Source of the DNA: JAAYDI01 sp052034005
Lineage (GTDB): Bacteria; Planctomycetota; Planctomycetia; Pirellulales; Pirellulaceae
Reading direction: 5' to 3'
DNA length: 64,000 nucleotides
Assembly: GCA_052034005.1 (NCBI GenBank)
Contig: JBPOJB010000009.1
Coordinates: 186,001-250,000 of the forward strand
Shown here: positions 52,767-61,863 of the stretch, piece by piece
Position numbering within the stretch: position 1 is the first letter of the stretch
Layout: the number at the start of each line of letters is the position of its first letter
Position numbers and translations under genes: made by a program
Notes under the pieces: generated by a model
The model's database searches: none
The model's input: only the letters and a program-made list of their open reading frames with translations
What the model was told of the DNA's origin: nothing

Positions 52767-53687
52767 TCATCCATCAGGGTGAGGCTGCCGACCGCCTTCG
52801 GCCTTGTCACATCCCGCGATACGCTCCATGCGGATCAGAGCCACCAGGCCCGAGACGATGATCAGGGCGCCGCAGACCTGGGCTGACGTGAACCGGATGC
52901 CCCACACCGGCCACTCGACGGCCGCCACCAGGACGGGCGCCAGCAGCATCCAGGCGCGCAGCCTCCACACGGGCATGCGACGCAGGGCGGCATAGTACAA
53001 GGGCAGCGAGATGGCCGTCGTCGCGCCCAACGCTATGATCCAGACCCAGGCACCGGGATCGGATCCAACGCGCGGGAGCACCGCGTATTCGCCGCGGGCG
53101 CCCGCCAGCGCCGCGAACCCGAGCCCACTGAACGCCAAGTTGTAGAACGCGACAACCAGCTCGTCCATCGTGCCGAGGATGCCCCGGATGATGAACGCGT
53201 TGACCGCATAGCCGCACGCCGCACCGACCACCATCAGGTCGCCGACCAGGTGACCACCCAGGTCGAGATGGTGGACTTCCATGAAGACGGCCAGTCCCAC
53301 CAGCATCACGCCCAGGATCAGCAGCTGGCGCGTTCGGATCCGCTCCAAACCCAGCCAGCTTCCAATGAGGACGACGAACACCAGGTCGAGCCGGAACAGC
53401 AGCGCCGCGTTGGTCGCGGTGGTCCAGCGCATGGCGTTGTACCAGAGCAGGTTCAGCCCGATGGCGACCGCGCCCATCCACAGCAGCGCGCGGCAACAGC
53501 GCCCGGGCCGCAGGCACCGCCAGCCGCCGGAACCCGCCGCGATCCAGAGAGCCAGGATTGACACGGTGATCACCCGGCCCAGAACGCCGGCCAGGTTGAG
53601 CGGCCAGATCTCCTTGGCCCCCCGGACCAGCAGGTTGACCGCGACCCAGCTGACGATCGCCAGGATGGCTATGACGATGTTCTTCAT
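52767..53687 (-). CDS. EamA/DMT-family transporter
   Basis: A 306-residue protein with about ten membrane helices, from IAILAIVSWVAVNLLVRGA at the start to VCGALIIVSGLVALIRM at the end, in two EamA repeats (about 1-140 and 150-295; LLWMGAVAIGLNLLWYNAMRW). Function as small-metabolite exporter is general family knowledge. It lies 51 bp after the DUF1080 gene on the same strand. Confidence 0.87.
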   Translation of the reverse strand: MKNIVIAILAIVSWVAVNLLVRGAKEIWPLNLAGVLGRVITVSILALWIAAGSGGWRCLRPGRCCRALLWMGAVAIGLNLLWYNAMRWTTATNAALLFRLDLVFVVLIGSWLGLERIRTRQLLILGVMLVGLAVFMEVHHLDLGGHLVGDLMVVGAACGYAVNAFIIRGILGTMDELVVAFYNLAFSGLGFAALAGARGEYAVLPRVGSDPGAWVWIIALGATTAISLPLYYAALRRMPVWRLRAWMLLAPVLVAAVEWPVWGIRFTSAQVCGALIIVSGLVALIRMERIAGCDKAEGGRQPHPDG

Positions 53688-53738
53688 GCTGCACGGCTCG
53701 CCGTCACAGCCACCCGCCGTCTCGGCCGAGGCAACGCG

Positions 53739-54440
53739 CTAATCGAGTTCCTTCACGCGCAGATTGCGAAAAAACACCTCCGCGCCGTAATTGCCGTGGG
53801 CATGCAGGCCGATGTGGCCCCGGGTGTACTTCAGACCCGGATGCTCCGCCCCGTCAAGCGGCTGGACCTGGTCCAGGTCCGCGTCCACGATGACGACCCC
53901 GTTCAAGGTGACTTTCACATGCCGGCCGTCGCAGACGATTTCCTCGTCGTTCCACTGGCCGGCCGGCTTGAGGTGGCCCGTCTTGGCCGGCACGACGCCG
54001 TAGATCGATCCGTGGTGCTGATAGTCCTTGAGTTCGATCGGGTCGCCGTCCTCATAGTAGGCGTCCTCCAACACTTGGATCTCCATGCCGTAGAGGTGCG
54101 GTTCCGGGCTCACCCGGGCTCGGATGCCGATCCCGTTATTGCCGCCCGGATCCATCTTGACTTGGAACCGGAGCACGAAATTGGCGTACTCCTTCTTGGT
54201 GAAGATGTGCACCTGTCCCGTATCCTTGCAGATCAGCATGCCGTCCTTCACGTAGTAGCTGCTCGTGTCGTCGTTCAGTCCGATCCAGCCGTCGAGCGAT
54301 TTGCCGTCGAAGATCGGCCGAAAACCTTCGGCCGCCTCGGCGGCGCTCAGCTTGTCGGCCGGCTCCGGCTTCGCGTCTTGGGCCGCGACAAGCGATAACA
54401 TGCGGAGCAGCATGAGCGACATCAGGCAGAGGGCGTGCAT
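53739..54440 (-). CDS. secreted DUF1080 (3-keto-disaccharide hydrolase-like) protein
   Basis: A 233-residue protein with a signal peptide (about 1-20) and one DUF1080 domain: GFRPIFDGKSLDGWIG, NFVLRFQVKMDPGGNNGIGIRA, GMEIQVLED and GHIGLHAHG, all conserved. The concanavalin-like domain family includes 3-keto-glycoside hydrolases. GGAGGAGG lies upstream of ATG 54440, so that start is chosen. It neighbours a Gfo/Idh/MocA enzyme that could generate 3-keto sugars. Confidence 0.93.
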   Translation of the reverse strand: MHALCLMSLMLLRMLSLVAAQDAKPEPADKLSAAEAAEGFRPIFDGKSLDGWIGLNDDTSSYYVKDGMLICKDTGQVHIFTKKEYANFVLRFQVKMDPGGNNGIGIRARVSPEPHLYGMEIQVLEDAYYEDGDPIELKDYQHHGSIYGVVPAKTGHLKPAGQWNDEEIVCDGRHVKVTLNGVVIVDADLDQVQPLDGAEHPGLKYTRGHIGLHAHGNYGAEVFFRNLRVKELD

Positions 54441-54648
54441 GGCGGGTAGCCTCCTCCAGGGTGTTGTGCGGACCGCGCGCTGAACCGCGTCGGCCGGTGT
54501 GGGTGGCAACAGCTGCCATTATACGGACTATCGGGGCCCCGCGTAACGGCGCGGGCAGGCCCGGCCGGCGTGCCCGTGCGGTTCGCGCTGGTGCGCCGGG
54601 CGCGGCGCGCACGCCCCGTGTCGACCGTCGCCTCATCCGCTACCGTGC

Positions 54649-55332
54649 TTAGCGTCCACCGTCTCCGAGCGCCGCGCGCAGTTCACGCGCATCGACACTG
54701 CCGTTGCGGTCGAGATCCAAACGTTCAAACAGCGCGTGCATCTCCTCGGGCAGCTCATCGCGCGTGACGCGCCCGTCCTTATTCCGATCGAAGCCCATCA
54801 GGCGGCCCGCTTGGGGAGGCAGCCCCGCGCCGGGCGCTCGCGAGAAACCGCCCGCGCCGCCGGCCGCGCCGCCGAACCCGCCGCGCGCCGCGCCGGGTGC
54901 GCCGCCGAACCCGCCGGGAGCCGCGCCGGGCGCGCCGCCGAACCCGCCAGGCGCCGGACCGGGCGCGCCGCCGAAGCCGCGAGGCGCCGCGCCGGGTGCG
55001 CCCATGGCCGGCGGCGGGCCGGCCGGCATCAATTCTTCACGGGACAACTTTCCGTCATGGTCGGTATCGAGTTTCCGGAGCGATTTCGCAGCGGCAGCGA
55101 TCTCTTTCTTCGACAGCTCGCCGTCGCCGTCGATATCCAGTACCTGCATGAGCAGGTTGACCGGCACCCCGATGCCCGGGGGCGGCGGGTTTTCGCCCTG
55201 CTGGCCGGCTGCCGGCGCGTCCGCCGCCGGCACGTTCTCCGCGTTGCGTTCGCGGCGTTGGGCCAGCGCGGCCACCGTACTGAACATCACGATCACTGCC
55301 ATGAAACCGACGACACGACTGCTGCGATTCAT
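54649..55332 (-). CDS. secreted EF-hand protein with Gly/Ala/Pro repeats
   Basis: A 227-residue protein: signal peptide (about 1-25, VVGFMAVIVMFSTVAALAQ), two EF-hand loops (66-77 DIDGDGELSKKE; 89-100 DTDHDGKLSREE), a low-complexity repeat region (about 112-160), and two further loops (182-193 DRNKDGRVTRDE; 206-217 DLDRNGSVDARE). It should bind calcium outside the cytoplasm. ATG 55332 is placed 6 bp after GGGAGA; ATG 55338 is also possible. Confidence 0.85.
   Translation of the reverse strand: MNRSSRVVGFMAVIVMFSTVAALAQRRERNAENVPAADAPAAGQQGENPPPPGIGVPVNLLMQVLDIDGDGELSKKEIAAAAKSLRKLDTDHDGKLSREELMPAGPPPAMGAPGAAPRGFGGAPGPAPGGFGGAPGAAPGGFGGAPGAARGGFGGAAGGAGGFSRAPGAGLPPQAGRLMGFDRNKDGRVTRDELPEEMHALFERLDLDRNGSVDARELRAALGDGGR
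54866..54997. repeat. 33-bp tandem repeat inside the EF-hand gene
   Basis: Four in-frame units of 33 bp (54866, 54899, 54932, 54965), each starting GCGCCGCCGAA and encoding an 11-residue Gly/Phe/Ala/Pro unit of the type GFGGAPGAAPG. Confidence 0.85.
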
Positions 55333-55380
55333 CGCCATTCTCCCGGGAAGCACACCCCTCAATATGTATCGTGCGCATAA

Positions 55381-55397
55381 GGACATGTCCCAGTATA
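55381..55397 (-). promoter_or_regulatory. candidate -10 and palindrome upstream of the EF-hand gene
   Basis: Minus-strand TATACT (55397-55392) is followed at once by the perfect 10-bp palindrome GGACATGTCC (55390-55381), which would cover the transcription start. No good -35 is visible. Confidence 0.35.
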
Positions 55398-55513
55398 CTA
55401 GCGCCGCCAGCCCGGGGGAAATGCCTCGGCCCCGACATCCGCGGCCGCGCAGCTGCGGATCGTGCGCCTCCAGCCCGGCCGACACCCTACGCCGTGCACA
55501 TCCGGCGGGACCC

Positions 55514-56812
55514 TTACGGGCGGCCGAAATGCCGGTCGGCGAAGGCCAGGTACTGTTGCCAGTCGTAGTCGGTCACGTCATGCTCGCCGTGGCGGATGTG
55601 GTACCCGATCGTGCCGGCCACCGGCGAATCGACCGGCGGCATTTCCGATACCGGCAGGCCCTCCGTGCCCAGCAGCCGGTAGACGGGATCCGCGCCGAGC
55701 GCCGAGAGGAACTCACCGCGCGGATCGGCCCACCAGTCCAGCTCGGCGCTGGCGACATACACCGGTCGCGGAGCGATCAGGGCCACCAGCATGTGCTGGT
55801 CGATCGGCAACGCATCCTCGCGCCGGTTGTACTGCTTGAAGTTGCCGCAGAACCAGTGTGGAAACACCTTGTTGATCCGCTCGACGGTCTCGCCGAAGCA
55901 CCGCCGGCTCAGCGCCGCGCCGCCACAGCCCGAGTCGTTCGAGATGACCAGCGCGAACCGCGGGTCCTCGGCGCCCGCCCAGAGCGCCGTCTTGCCGAGC
56001 CGCGAATGGCCCAGCACAGCCACATGCTGGTGGTCGACATCCCCGTCCGTCTCGAAGTAGTCCATGGCCCGGCTCAGCCCCCAGGCCCAGGCGGCGATGG
56101 AGCCCCACTGGTTATCCGCCGGCCGCGTCTGGCCCGCCGCGTAGAACAGCGGATGAACCCCGTTCTGGAACGCGTCGTCGTAGTCCGGGTCGATGTCGCC
56201 GTAGTAGATGGTGGCCAGGCCGTAGCCGCGCGCCAGGATCATCTCGACCGGCCAGCGGCTCCGGGCCGCGCCGCGCGTCGCCTCGGTGGCCCGGTGGTCC
56301 ACGATTCCCGGCCCGCCACCGCGCATCCAGCGCTGGGACAGGCGAATGCCGGGATCCGGATGGATGGCATGGTTGCCCTGGAAGTTGAGCCCCACGAAGA
56401 GCGGCACGGGGCGCGGCGTGGCGGCGGGCAGGTAGAGGAGGATATCCATCGACGGCCCTGTCCGGTCCTGGCTGAAGTACACCGTCACTTGCTTCCGCAC
56501 CGCCTTGCCGTCCAGCGCATGATCGTCGCGCTCGAAGGCCTCAAACCACTGGTCCGCGCGGCGGGCGGGGCTGTGCCCGTACATGTGTTCCCGGAACAGC
56601 TCGAGGATCTCCGGGCGGCGACGCGCTTCCCAGGTGGCGGCGTCCGTGACCGGCTGGCCATCGGCCAGCGTCAGCGGATCGGGCAGCACGTACTGCGGCA
56701 CCAGCGCCTCGTCCTTAATCACCTCCGGCTCTTGAGCGGCGGCAGGGCGTGACGGCAGCCCGGACAGGCAGGTCAGAATCAGGGCAGAGATCGCACAGGA
56801 TCGCGTGTTCAT
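55514..56812 (-). CDS. secreted CE15-like (glucuronoyl esterase-type) alpha/beta hydrolase
   Basis: The 432-residue protein has a signal peptide (about 1-26), an alpha/beta-hydrolase core with nucleophile Ser270 in VLGHSRLGKTALW, SNDSGCGGAALSRR, and GNFKQYNRREDALPIDQHMLVALIAPRPVYV-like segment characteristic of family CE15. The catalytic His is in IRHGEHDVTDYDW (about 408-411). CE15 enzymes cleave lignin-carbohydrate ester bonds; the exact substrate is not shown. The neighbours fit polysaccharide use. Confidence 0.85.
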   Translation of the reverse strand: MNTRSCAISALILTCLSGLPSRPAAAQEPEVIKDEALVPQYVLPDPLTLADGQPVTDAATWEARRRPEILELFREHMYGHSPARRADQWFEAFERDDHALDGKAVRKQVTVYFSQDRTGPSMDILLYLPAATPRPVPLFVGLNFQGNHAIHPDPGIRLSQRWMRGGGPGIVDHRATEATRGAARSRWPVEMILARGYGLATIYYGDIDPDYDDAFQNGVHPLFYAAGQTRPADNQWGSIAAWAWGLSRAMDYFETDGDVDHQHVAVLGHSRLGKTALWAGAEDPRFALVISNDSGCGGAALSRRCFGETVERINKVFPHWFCGNFKQYNRREDALPIDQHMLVALIAPRPVYVASAELDWWADPRGEFLSALGADPVYRLLGTEGLPVSEMPPVDSPVAGTIGYHIRHGEHDVTDYDWQQYLAFADRHFGRP

Positions 56813-57029
56813 CGAGAGTGTCTCCGTGGCGAAAGTCGAACGCTGATGCGCAAGCCGGCTCGGCACCGCCTACCATCGTACCGTAACAACCAGCCGGCTG
56901 CATGCCCCGGAACCGCGGTGCGCGAGACACGTCTTGGAGGAGCCCGTTTCTTCCCCGTTTCTTCTGCCTCCCGTTGTGGTAGACTCTCGGCCGGAAAGAC
57001 AGGTTCTCAACGCATCGCAGGAGTGTGGC

Positions 57030-58319
57030 ATGTTGAAACCGGAAGATGTGGAAGTCACGACCTTGGGCCGGCGAGCGTACGATTCGCCGTTGCGCCCGGC
57101 GCGGGAAGGGGGGTTCGTCTCCGATTCCACGCGGGTACTGCAGCAGTTCGAGATCAGCGACGAGCAGCCGCTCGACCCGACGGTGACGTTCGAGAAGGCG
57201 GGACCGCGCCAGCACTTGTTCTTCGACCCGCCGCGGACGACCGCCGCGATCGTCACCTGTGGCGGGCTGTGTCCGGGGCTCAACAATGTCATCCGGTCGG
57301 CCAGCCTGGAGCTGATCTTCAACTACGGCGTCCGCCGCGTGCTGGGCATTCGCTACGGGTTCCGCGGCCTGAACCCGGCGGTCGGAGATCCGCCGGTCGA
57401 GCTGACGCCGGAGTTCGTCGAGCGCATCCACTACTTGGGCGGCACGGTGCTGGGCAGCTCGCGCGGTCCGCAGCCGCCGGAGGCGATGGTCGACTTCCTC
57501 GAGCGTGAGCAGATCGACATTCTGCTGTGTGTGGGCGGCGACGGGACCCAGCGCGGCGCACAAGCCTTGTATCAGGAGGTGCGGCGGCGCGGGTTGCAGA
57601 AGGCCATCGTCGGGATCCCCAAGACGATTGACAACGATATCGCCTACGTCACCACCACGTTCGGCTATGCGACGGCGCTGTCCAAGGCCGAGGAGGTGTT
57701 GCGCGCGGCGCACACCGAAGCGCGTCAGGCCGTTAACGGCATCGGCCTGGTGCGGTTGATGGGGCGCGATGCGGGCTTCATCGCGGCCGGCGCTGCGCTG
57801 ATCAGCCAGGAAGCCAATTTCGTCCTGGTGCCGGAAGTCCCCTTTCCGCTCGAGGGCGATGACGGGTTCCTCGCGGCCCTCGAACGCCGCGTGCTGAGAC
57901 GCGCGCACGCCCTGGTCGTGGTTGCCGAAGGGGCCGGTCAGCACCTGTTCGGCAACCGGCCGGCGCGCACCGACGCGTCCGGGAACCCGATCCACGAGGA
58001 TATCGGGCGGTTCCTGCGCGATCGCATCGAGGCGCATTTCGCGCAGCGCGAGATCCCCATCAGCCTGAAGTATCTGGACCCGAGCTACTTGATCCGCAGC
58101 GTGCCGGCCAACGGGTGGGACATGTTCCTGAGCGACCAGATGGCGCGGCACGCCGTTCATGCCGCCATGGCCGGCAAGACCGACGTGCTGATCGCGTCCT
58201 GGTTCAGCAACTTCATTCACCTGCCGATCCGCATCGTCGTCGGCCAACGCAAGACGATCGACCCTGACGACATGCTGTGGACCGGCGTGCTGGCCGCCAC
58301 CGGGCAGCCACGTTGGTGA
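57030..58319 (+). CDS. pfkA: 6-phosphofructokinase (group with GGDGT / PKTIDND)
   Basis: A 429-residue PFK with an N-terminal extension of about 70 residues, TCGGLCPGLNNVIRS, nucleotide site GGDGT (169-173) and catalytic PKTIDND (197-203). Gly in the first motif with Lys in the second is the combination of ATP-using plant and spirochaete TP0108-like enzymes, so ATP use is more likely than PPi. AGGAG precedes ATG 57030 by 6 bases. A TAGACT at 56980-56985 may be its -10. Reaction: fructose 6-phosphate to fructose 1,6-bisphosphate. Confidence 0.92.
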   Translation: MLKPEDVEVTTLGRRAYDSPLRPAREGGFVSDSTRVLQQFEISDEQPLDPTVTFEKAGPRQHLFFDPPRTTAAIVTCGGLCPGLNNVIRSASLELIFNYGVRRVLGIRYGFRGLNPAVGDPPVELTPEFVERIHYLGGTVLGSSRGPQPPEAMVDFLEREQIDILLCVGGDGTQRGAQALYQEVRRRGLQKAIVGIPKTIDNDIAYVTTTFGYATALSKAEEVLRAAHTEARQAVNGIGLVRLMGRDAGFIAAGAALISQEANFVLVPEVPFPLEGDDGFLAALERRVLRRAHALVVVAEGAGQHLFGNRPARTDASGNPIHEDIGRFLRDRIEAHFAQREIPISLKYLDPSYLIRSVPANGWDMFLSDQMARHAVHAAMAGKTDVLIASWFSNFIHLPIRIVVGQRKTIDPDDMLWTGVLAATGQPRW

Positions 58320-58345
58320 ATTGCGGCCCGTGGGACGCCGCGCGG

Positions 58346-59707
58346 TCAGGCCGCCTTGTGCGGCGCGGACGCGGGCCGCGCCGTGTCGCCGCAGGCCGCC
58401 AGGCACTTGCCCACGAACTCCCGCGTGCTGGCGGTCCAGTCCGGCAGCGCATCACCGTCCGGTCGGCGTGGGCGCGGGAGCCGTCCAGCGGCTTCGATGT
58501 CGCACAACAGCCGCGCCAGACTCTCGGCCGAATGGGGATCGAAGTACGTGCAGAAATCACCCCCCACTTCGCGGTGGACCGGGATGTCGCTCACCAGCGC
58601 CGGCAGGCGGAGCTGGAGCGCCTCGGCAATCGGCAGGCCGAACCCTTCGGCATGCGACGGGAAAACCAACGCTTTCGCCTGCGTGTAGCAGTAGGCAAGT
58701 TCGGCATCGGTCAGGTCGTTGAACATGAACAGCGACCGGCCGTACTGCGCATGCCGGACGATGCGGCGGACCAGGTCGTCGCATAACCAGCCGATTCGGC
58801 CCACCAGGCAGACCCTGGCATGCGGGAACCGGGCCCAGACCCGCTCAAAGGCGTCCAGCACCAGCGTATGGTTCTTGCGCGGCTCGATGGTTCCCACCGT
58901 CAGATAGGGCCGTTGCCCGGCTGCCTGGTCAAACACCTGCCGCACCAGGTCGCGGACGCGCGGTGTTCCGCGGGTCACGTGCAACGTCGAGCCCAGCCGG
59001 AACGAGGCGAACGAAGGGCGGCGGGCCCGCCGCGGCGGGCCCTGGGCCGCCGCGTAGTCGCGCAGCGCGTCGCGCACGACGTCCGAGATGGCCAGGAAGT
59101 AGTCGCCCTGCTCCAAGGCGATGTTGAGCGACGCTGTGAAAGCCTCGCTCAAGTCCGCCTTGAAGAACTCGGGGTGCGTCACCGGCAGCAGGTCGTACGC
59201 CACCACGCCGATGACGGCGCCGTGGTGTCGAGCCTGCGCGACGGCCGGCCAGATGTTGCCGCTCCACCAGGTATCCAACAGTACGAGCGTGTCGCCGGCG
59301 TGCGGCAGGACCGCCTCACCTTGCCATGACCAGCGCAGGTAGGTCAGTTCGCGAGCCAGCGTGCGCGGGTAGAAGATCTTGCGCCAACGCGTCCCCCAAC
59401 GACGCGCCAGGTCGGACCACGCGTGCGAGCTCCGGGTCCCCGGCAACGGCCGGTGCCGGGCGAGAGAGGGCCGCCAGGACCGCTGCGTTCCGTTCAGATA
59501 GAACGCCCAGGGCAGGGTCAGGAAGCGATCCCGGACGCGCACGACCGGGAGACACTCGACCCCATATTCCCGGCCGATCGCCGCCGACTCGCGCACGACA
59601 TTGCGCACCACACGCTCAATGCCCGTGTTCAATCCGGTCAGGTATGTGGTCGTGCACTCGAGCAGGATCCGGCGGGTCGGCCTGGAGAGGTCTGTGCTGC
59701 TGTTCAT
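58346..59707 (-). CDS. glycosyltransferase family 4-type protein
   Basis: A 453-residue GT-B enzyme: N-terminal half with LTGLNTGIERVVRNVVRE, C-terminal half with YLTVGTIEPRKNHTLVLDAFE and the donor-site motif SHAEGFGLPIAEAL (Glu-x7-Glu). TGIERVVRN at the start is shared with many exopolysaccharide/O-antigen GT4 enzymes. No signal or membrane helix. It is divergent from a second glycosyltransferase at 59938 and convergent with pfkA. Confidence 0.9.
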   Translation of the reverse strand: MNSSTDLSRPTRRILLECTTTYLTGLNTGIERVVRNVVRESAAIGREYGVECLPVVRVRDRFLTLPWAFYLNGTQRSWRPSLARHRPLPGTRSSHAWSDLARRWGTRWRKIFYPRTLARELTYLRWSWQGEAVLPHAGDTLVLLDTWWSGNIWPAVAQARHHGAVIGVVAYDLLPVTHPEFFKADLSEAFTASLNIALEQGDYFLAISDVVRDALRDYAAAQGPPRRARRPSFASFRLGSTLHVTRGTPRVRDLVRQVFDQAAGQRPYLTVGTIEPRKNHTLVLDAFERVWARFPHARVCLVGRIGWLCDDLVRRIVRHAQYGRSLFMFNDLTDAELAYCYTQAKALVFPSHAEGFGLPIAEALQLRLPALVSDIPVHREVGGDFCTYFDPHSAESLARLLCDIEAAGRLPRPRRPDGDALPDWTASTREFVGKCLAACGDTARPASAPHKAA

Positions 59708-59798
59708 AGTGGCCCATTTCCAACCGGACTGGTTCGGGTCTGTGGCGGCGACTGCGCGGCGGCAAGCGTAATCCAGGACGCCTTGGGCGGCAACGGCA

Positions 59799-59818
59799 GT
59801 TTTCCCGGGTTTTCCCGG
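59799..59818. repeat. two adjacent direct repeats GTTTTCCCGG
   Basis: Identical 10-bp units at 59799-59808 and 59809-59818, in the shared upstream region of the two divergent glycosyltransferase genes and 20 bp before a strong -35. A candidate binding site for a regulator of both. Confidence 0.5.
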
Positions 59819-59837
59819 TGATTTTGGCCGACTGACG

Positions 59838-59866
59838 TTGACGCTCGTGGGGCGAACTCCTATTAT
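59838..59866 (+). promoter_or_regulatory. strong sigma-70-type promoter of the glycosyltransferase at 59938
   Basis: TTGACG (59838-59843), spacer of 17, TATTAT (59861-59866). Predicted leader about 65 nt. Confidence 0.65.
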
Positions 59867-59937
59867 CGCCGCCCGGGAACAGGAGCAAACAGGCACGTGG
59901 CCGACGTCTGGTCCGGCTTGCCGAGGATGCCCGCGTT

Positions 59938-61758
59938 ATGCCCAAATTTGTGGTGCTGGATCAATCGCTCACGAGTGTCGGGGGGCATTCCTACGAATTG
60001 GCGCTCCGCGTCCTCCAGGCTGCCGACCGCTTGGGCTACGCGCCGGTGCTAGCAACGCACCGGCGATTCACGCAGCGGAACCTGTTGCCGCGTCACTGGA
60101 GCGTGCTGGGTGTGTTCGCGGTCGACTCGAAGCGGCGGCTGTCCGATGATCCGCTGGACATGGACGGGATGCCTCTCGAGTCTCCGCAGGGGGCGGCGTA
60201 CGGGGGGGTGGTGGATCATCTGGGTGCACGGCTCATGCGCGCGGTGCCGCAGTGGTGGCGCGGACGGGCCGGGCGGAGATACATCGAGCGGTACTCGATG
60301 GCCTGTGCGGCGGTCCACGCCGCGGTCGGTTTGCGAGGTGGGGATCAGGTGTTCCTGCCCACCACGTCGGTGATCGACCTGCTGGGGCTGGTCCGGTTCT
60401 TGTCCCACGCGCCCGAGCTGGCCGAGGTCACGTGGCATGGGCTGTTCCATCGCGGTTTCCTGCAGGGTCGCGAGCCGGAGTATGCCGGGCAGGCCGAGGT
60501 GGCGCGGAGCGTGCGCCGGCAGTTTGAGTATCTGGCGCAGCACACTCTGCCCGGTCAACTGCGGCTCTACGGCACGACACCCAAGTTGGTCGCACAATTG
60601 AACTGCCTGTCGCCGCTGGAGTTTCGCGTGCTCCCGTATCCGGTCGACGTGAGCGCGTTACCGCGCGATCAGCATCATGCCTCGCCGCGCCGGCTGCGGC
60701 TGCTGTGCGCGGGGTTCCTGCGGCGCGAGAAGGGCAAAGGGGTGGCCAAGCGCCTGGTGGAGCGCATCTGGGACGAGCAGCTCGCCCCGGGACACATGCA
60801 GTTGGTGATGCAGACCGACCGTCGGCAGGCGCGCCGCATCATCGCGGACCGTCTGGAGGTCCCGCTCGTCTTCCAGTCTCGCTTGCACCCGGACGAGGCG
60901 GCGCCGATCCTGTGGTTGCGGCATCCTTTGGGGCCGGCCGCCTACGAAGACCTGATCCGCCGGTCGGATATTGGCCTGTTCCTGCACGACGGCCGGATGT
61001 ACTACACGCAGTGCAGCGGCGTCCTGGTGGAGATGCTCGCCGAAGGCATTCCGGTGCTGGTGCCCGCCGGCTCCTGGCTGGCCGACCAGATCGCCGACCC
61101 GGTCTATGAGCATCTCGATCTGGTGCGCCGCACGGTGCGGCCGATCCGCGTTTGCCGGCCGGACGTGTACTGGTGGCCCAGTCCGCGGGGAACGGACGGC
61201 CAGGGGCCCGGCCCGGCGTTGGACCGCCCAGCGGCCGGCGCGCCGTGTGGCATCCGCGTTCCACCCGATGCCCGCGCCCTGCTGATCAGTTTCACCTGGC
61301 AGCCATCGACGGCGCCGGGGACCTACGTGCGTGTGGTCGTTCAACGCGCAGGACTGCACGAGGCGGGACGCCCGCCCGCCAGGGAAGCCATTCTCGGACC
61401 GCGCGCGGCCGGCGGGCCCGTGGCGGCGCTCCTGCCGCTCGAGGGCGGCGCCGACCTGCTCACGTTGCACCTGAGCAACGCGTATGACGACGCGCCGGTC
61501 GCGGCCGGCGATCTGGAAGCGCGACTACTTGGCGCGCCGGCCGACGGCGCGGCGAGCTATCCGGCGGGCCAGGTGGGGCTGGTGTTTGCCGACGTCGACC
61601 AGCTGCCAATGCTGGTGCGCAATATGCGCGAGCATTACGCGCACTATCTGGAGAGCGCGCGCGCGTTTTCCCGTACGTGGCGCGCGAAGCACGATACGCA
61701 GAGCGTGGTCCGGCACCTGCTCGCCGACAACCGCCCGGGACACCGCTCCGTTGCGTGA
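59938..61758 (+). CDS. glycosyltransferase-like protein with inserted beta domain
   Basis: A 606-residue protein. The first 400 residues look like a GT-B glycosyltransferase (FVVLDQSLTSVGGHSYELALRVL start; LLCAGFLRREKGKGVAKRLVE; then LHDGRMYYTQCSGVLVEMLAEGIPVLVPAG as donor site). Residues about 430-545 form a separate Pro/Gly-rich beta-type domain (LLISFTWQPSTAPGTYVRVVV), and the chain closes with a helix that normally belongs to the GT-B C-terminus (NMREHYAHYLESARAFSRTW). Acceptor unknown; probably cell-surface polysaccharide. Confidence 0.75.
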   Translation: MPKFVVLDQSLTSVGGHSYELALRVLQAADRLGYAPVLATHRRFTQRNLLPRHWSVLGVFAVDSKRRLSDDPLDMDGMPLESPQGAAYGGVVDHLGARLMRAVPQWWRGRAGRRYIERYSMACAAVHAAVGLRGGDQVFLPTTSVIDLLGLVRFLSHAPELAEVTWHGLFHRGFLQGREPEYAGQAEVARSVRRQFEYLAQHTLPGQLRLYGTTPKLVAQLNCLSPLEFRVLPYPVDVSALPRDQHHASPRRLRLLCAGFLRREKGKGVAKRLVERIWDEQLAPGHMQLVMQTDRRQARRIIADRLEVPLVFQSRLHPDEAAPILWLRHPLGPAAYEDLIRRSDIGLFLHDGRMYYTQCSGVLVEMLAEGIPVLVPAGSWLADQIADPVYEHLDLVRRTVRPIRVCRPDVYWWPSPRGTDGQGPGPALDRPAAGAPCGIRVPPDARALLISFTWQPSTAPGTYVRVVVQRAGLHEAGRPPAREAILGPRAAGGPVAALLPLEGGADLLTLHLSNAYDDAPVAAGDLEARLLGAPADGAASYPAGQVGLVFADVDQLPMLVRNMREHYAHYLESARAFSRTWRAKHDTQSVVRHLLADNRPGHRSVA

Positions 61759-61761
61759 CGG

Positions 61762-61810
61762 CTCAGGTTGCTACGATCGATGCCGCCCGTGAAGGCCGGA
61801 GCCACCTGAG
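61762..61810. terminator. inverted repeat between convergent genes
   Basis: CTCAGGT (61762-61768) and ACCTGAG (61804-61810) are perfect complements across a 35-base loop, in the gap between the glycosyltransferase and the STAS-like gene. Confidence 0.3.
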
Positions 61811-61863
61811 TCCAGCCTTGCAGCATCGCAGCCTGGTACGCGCCGGCCGCTTGGGGCACGTCC

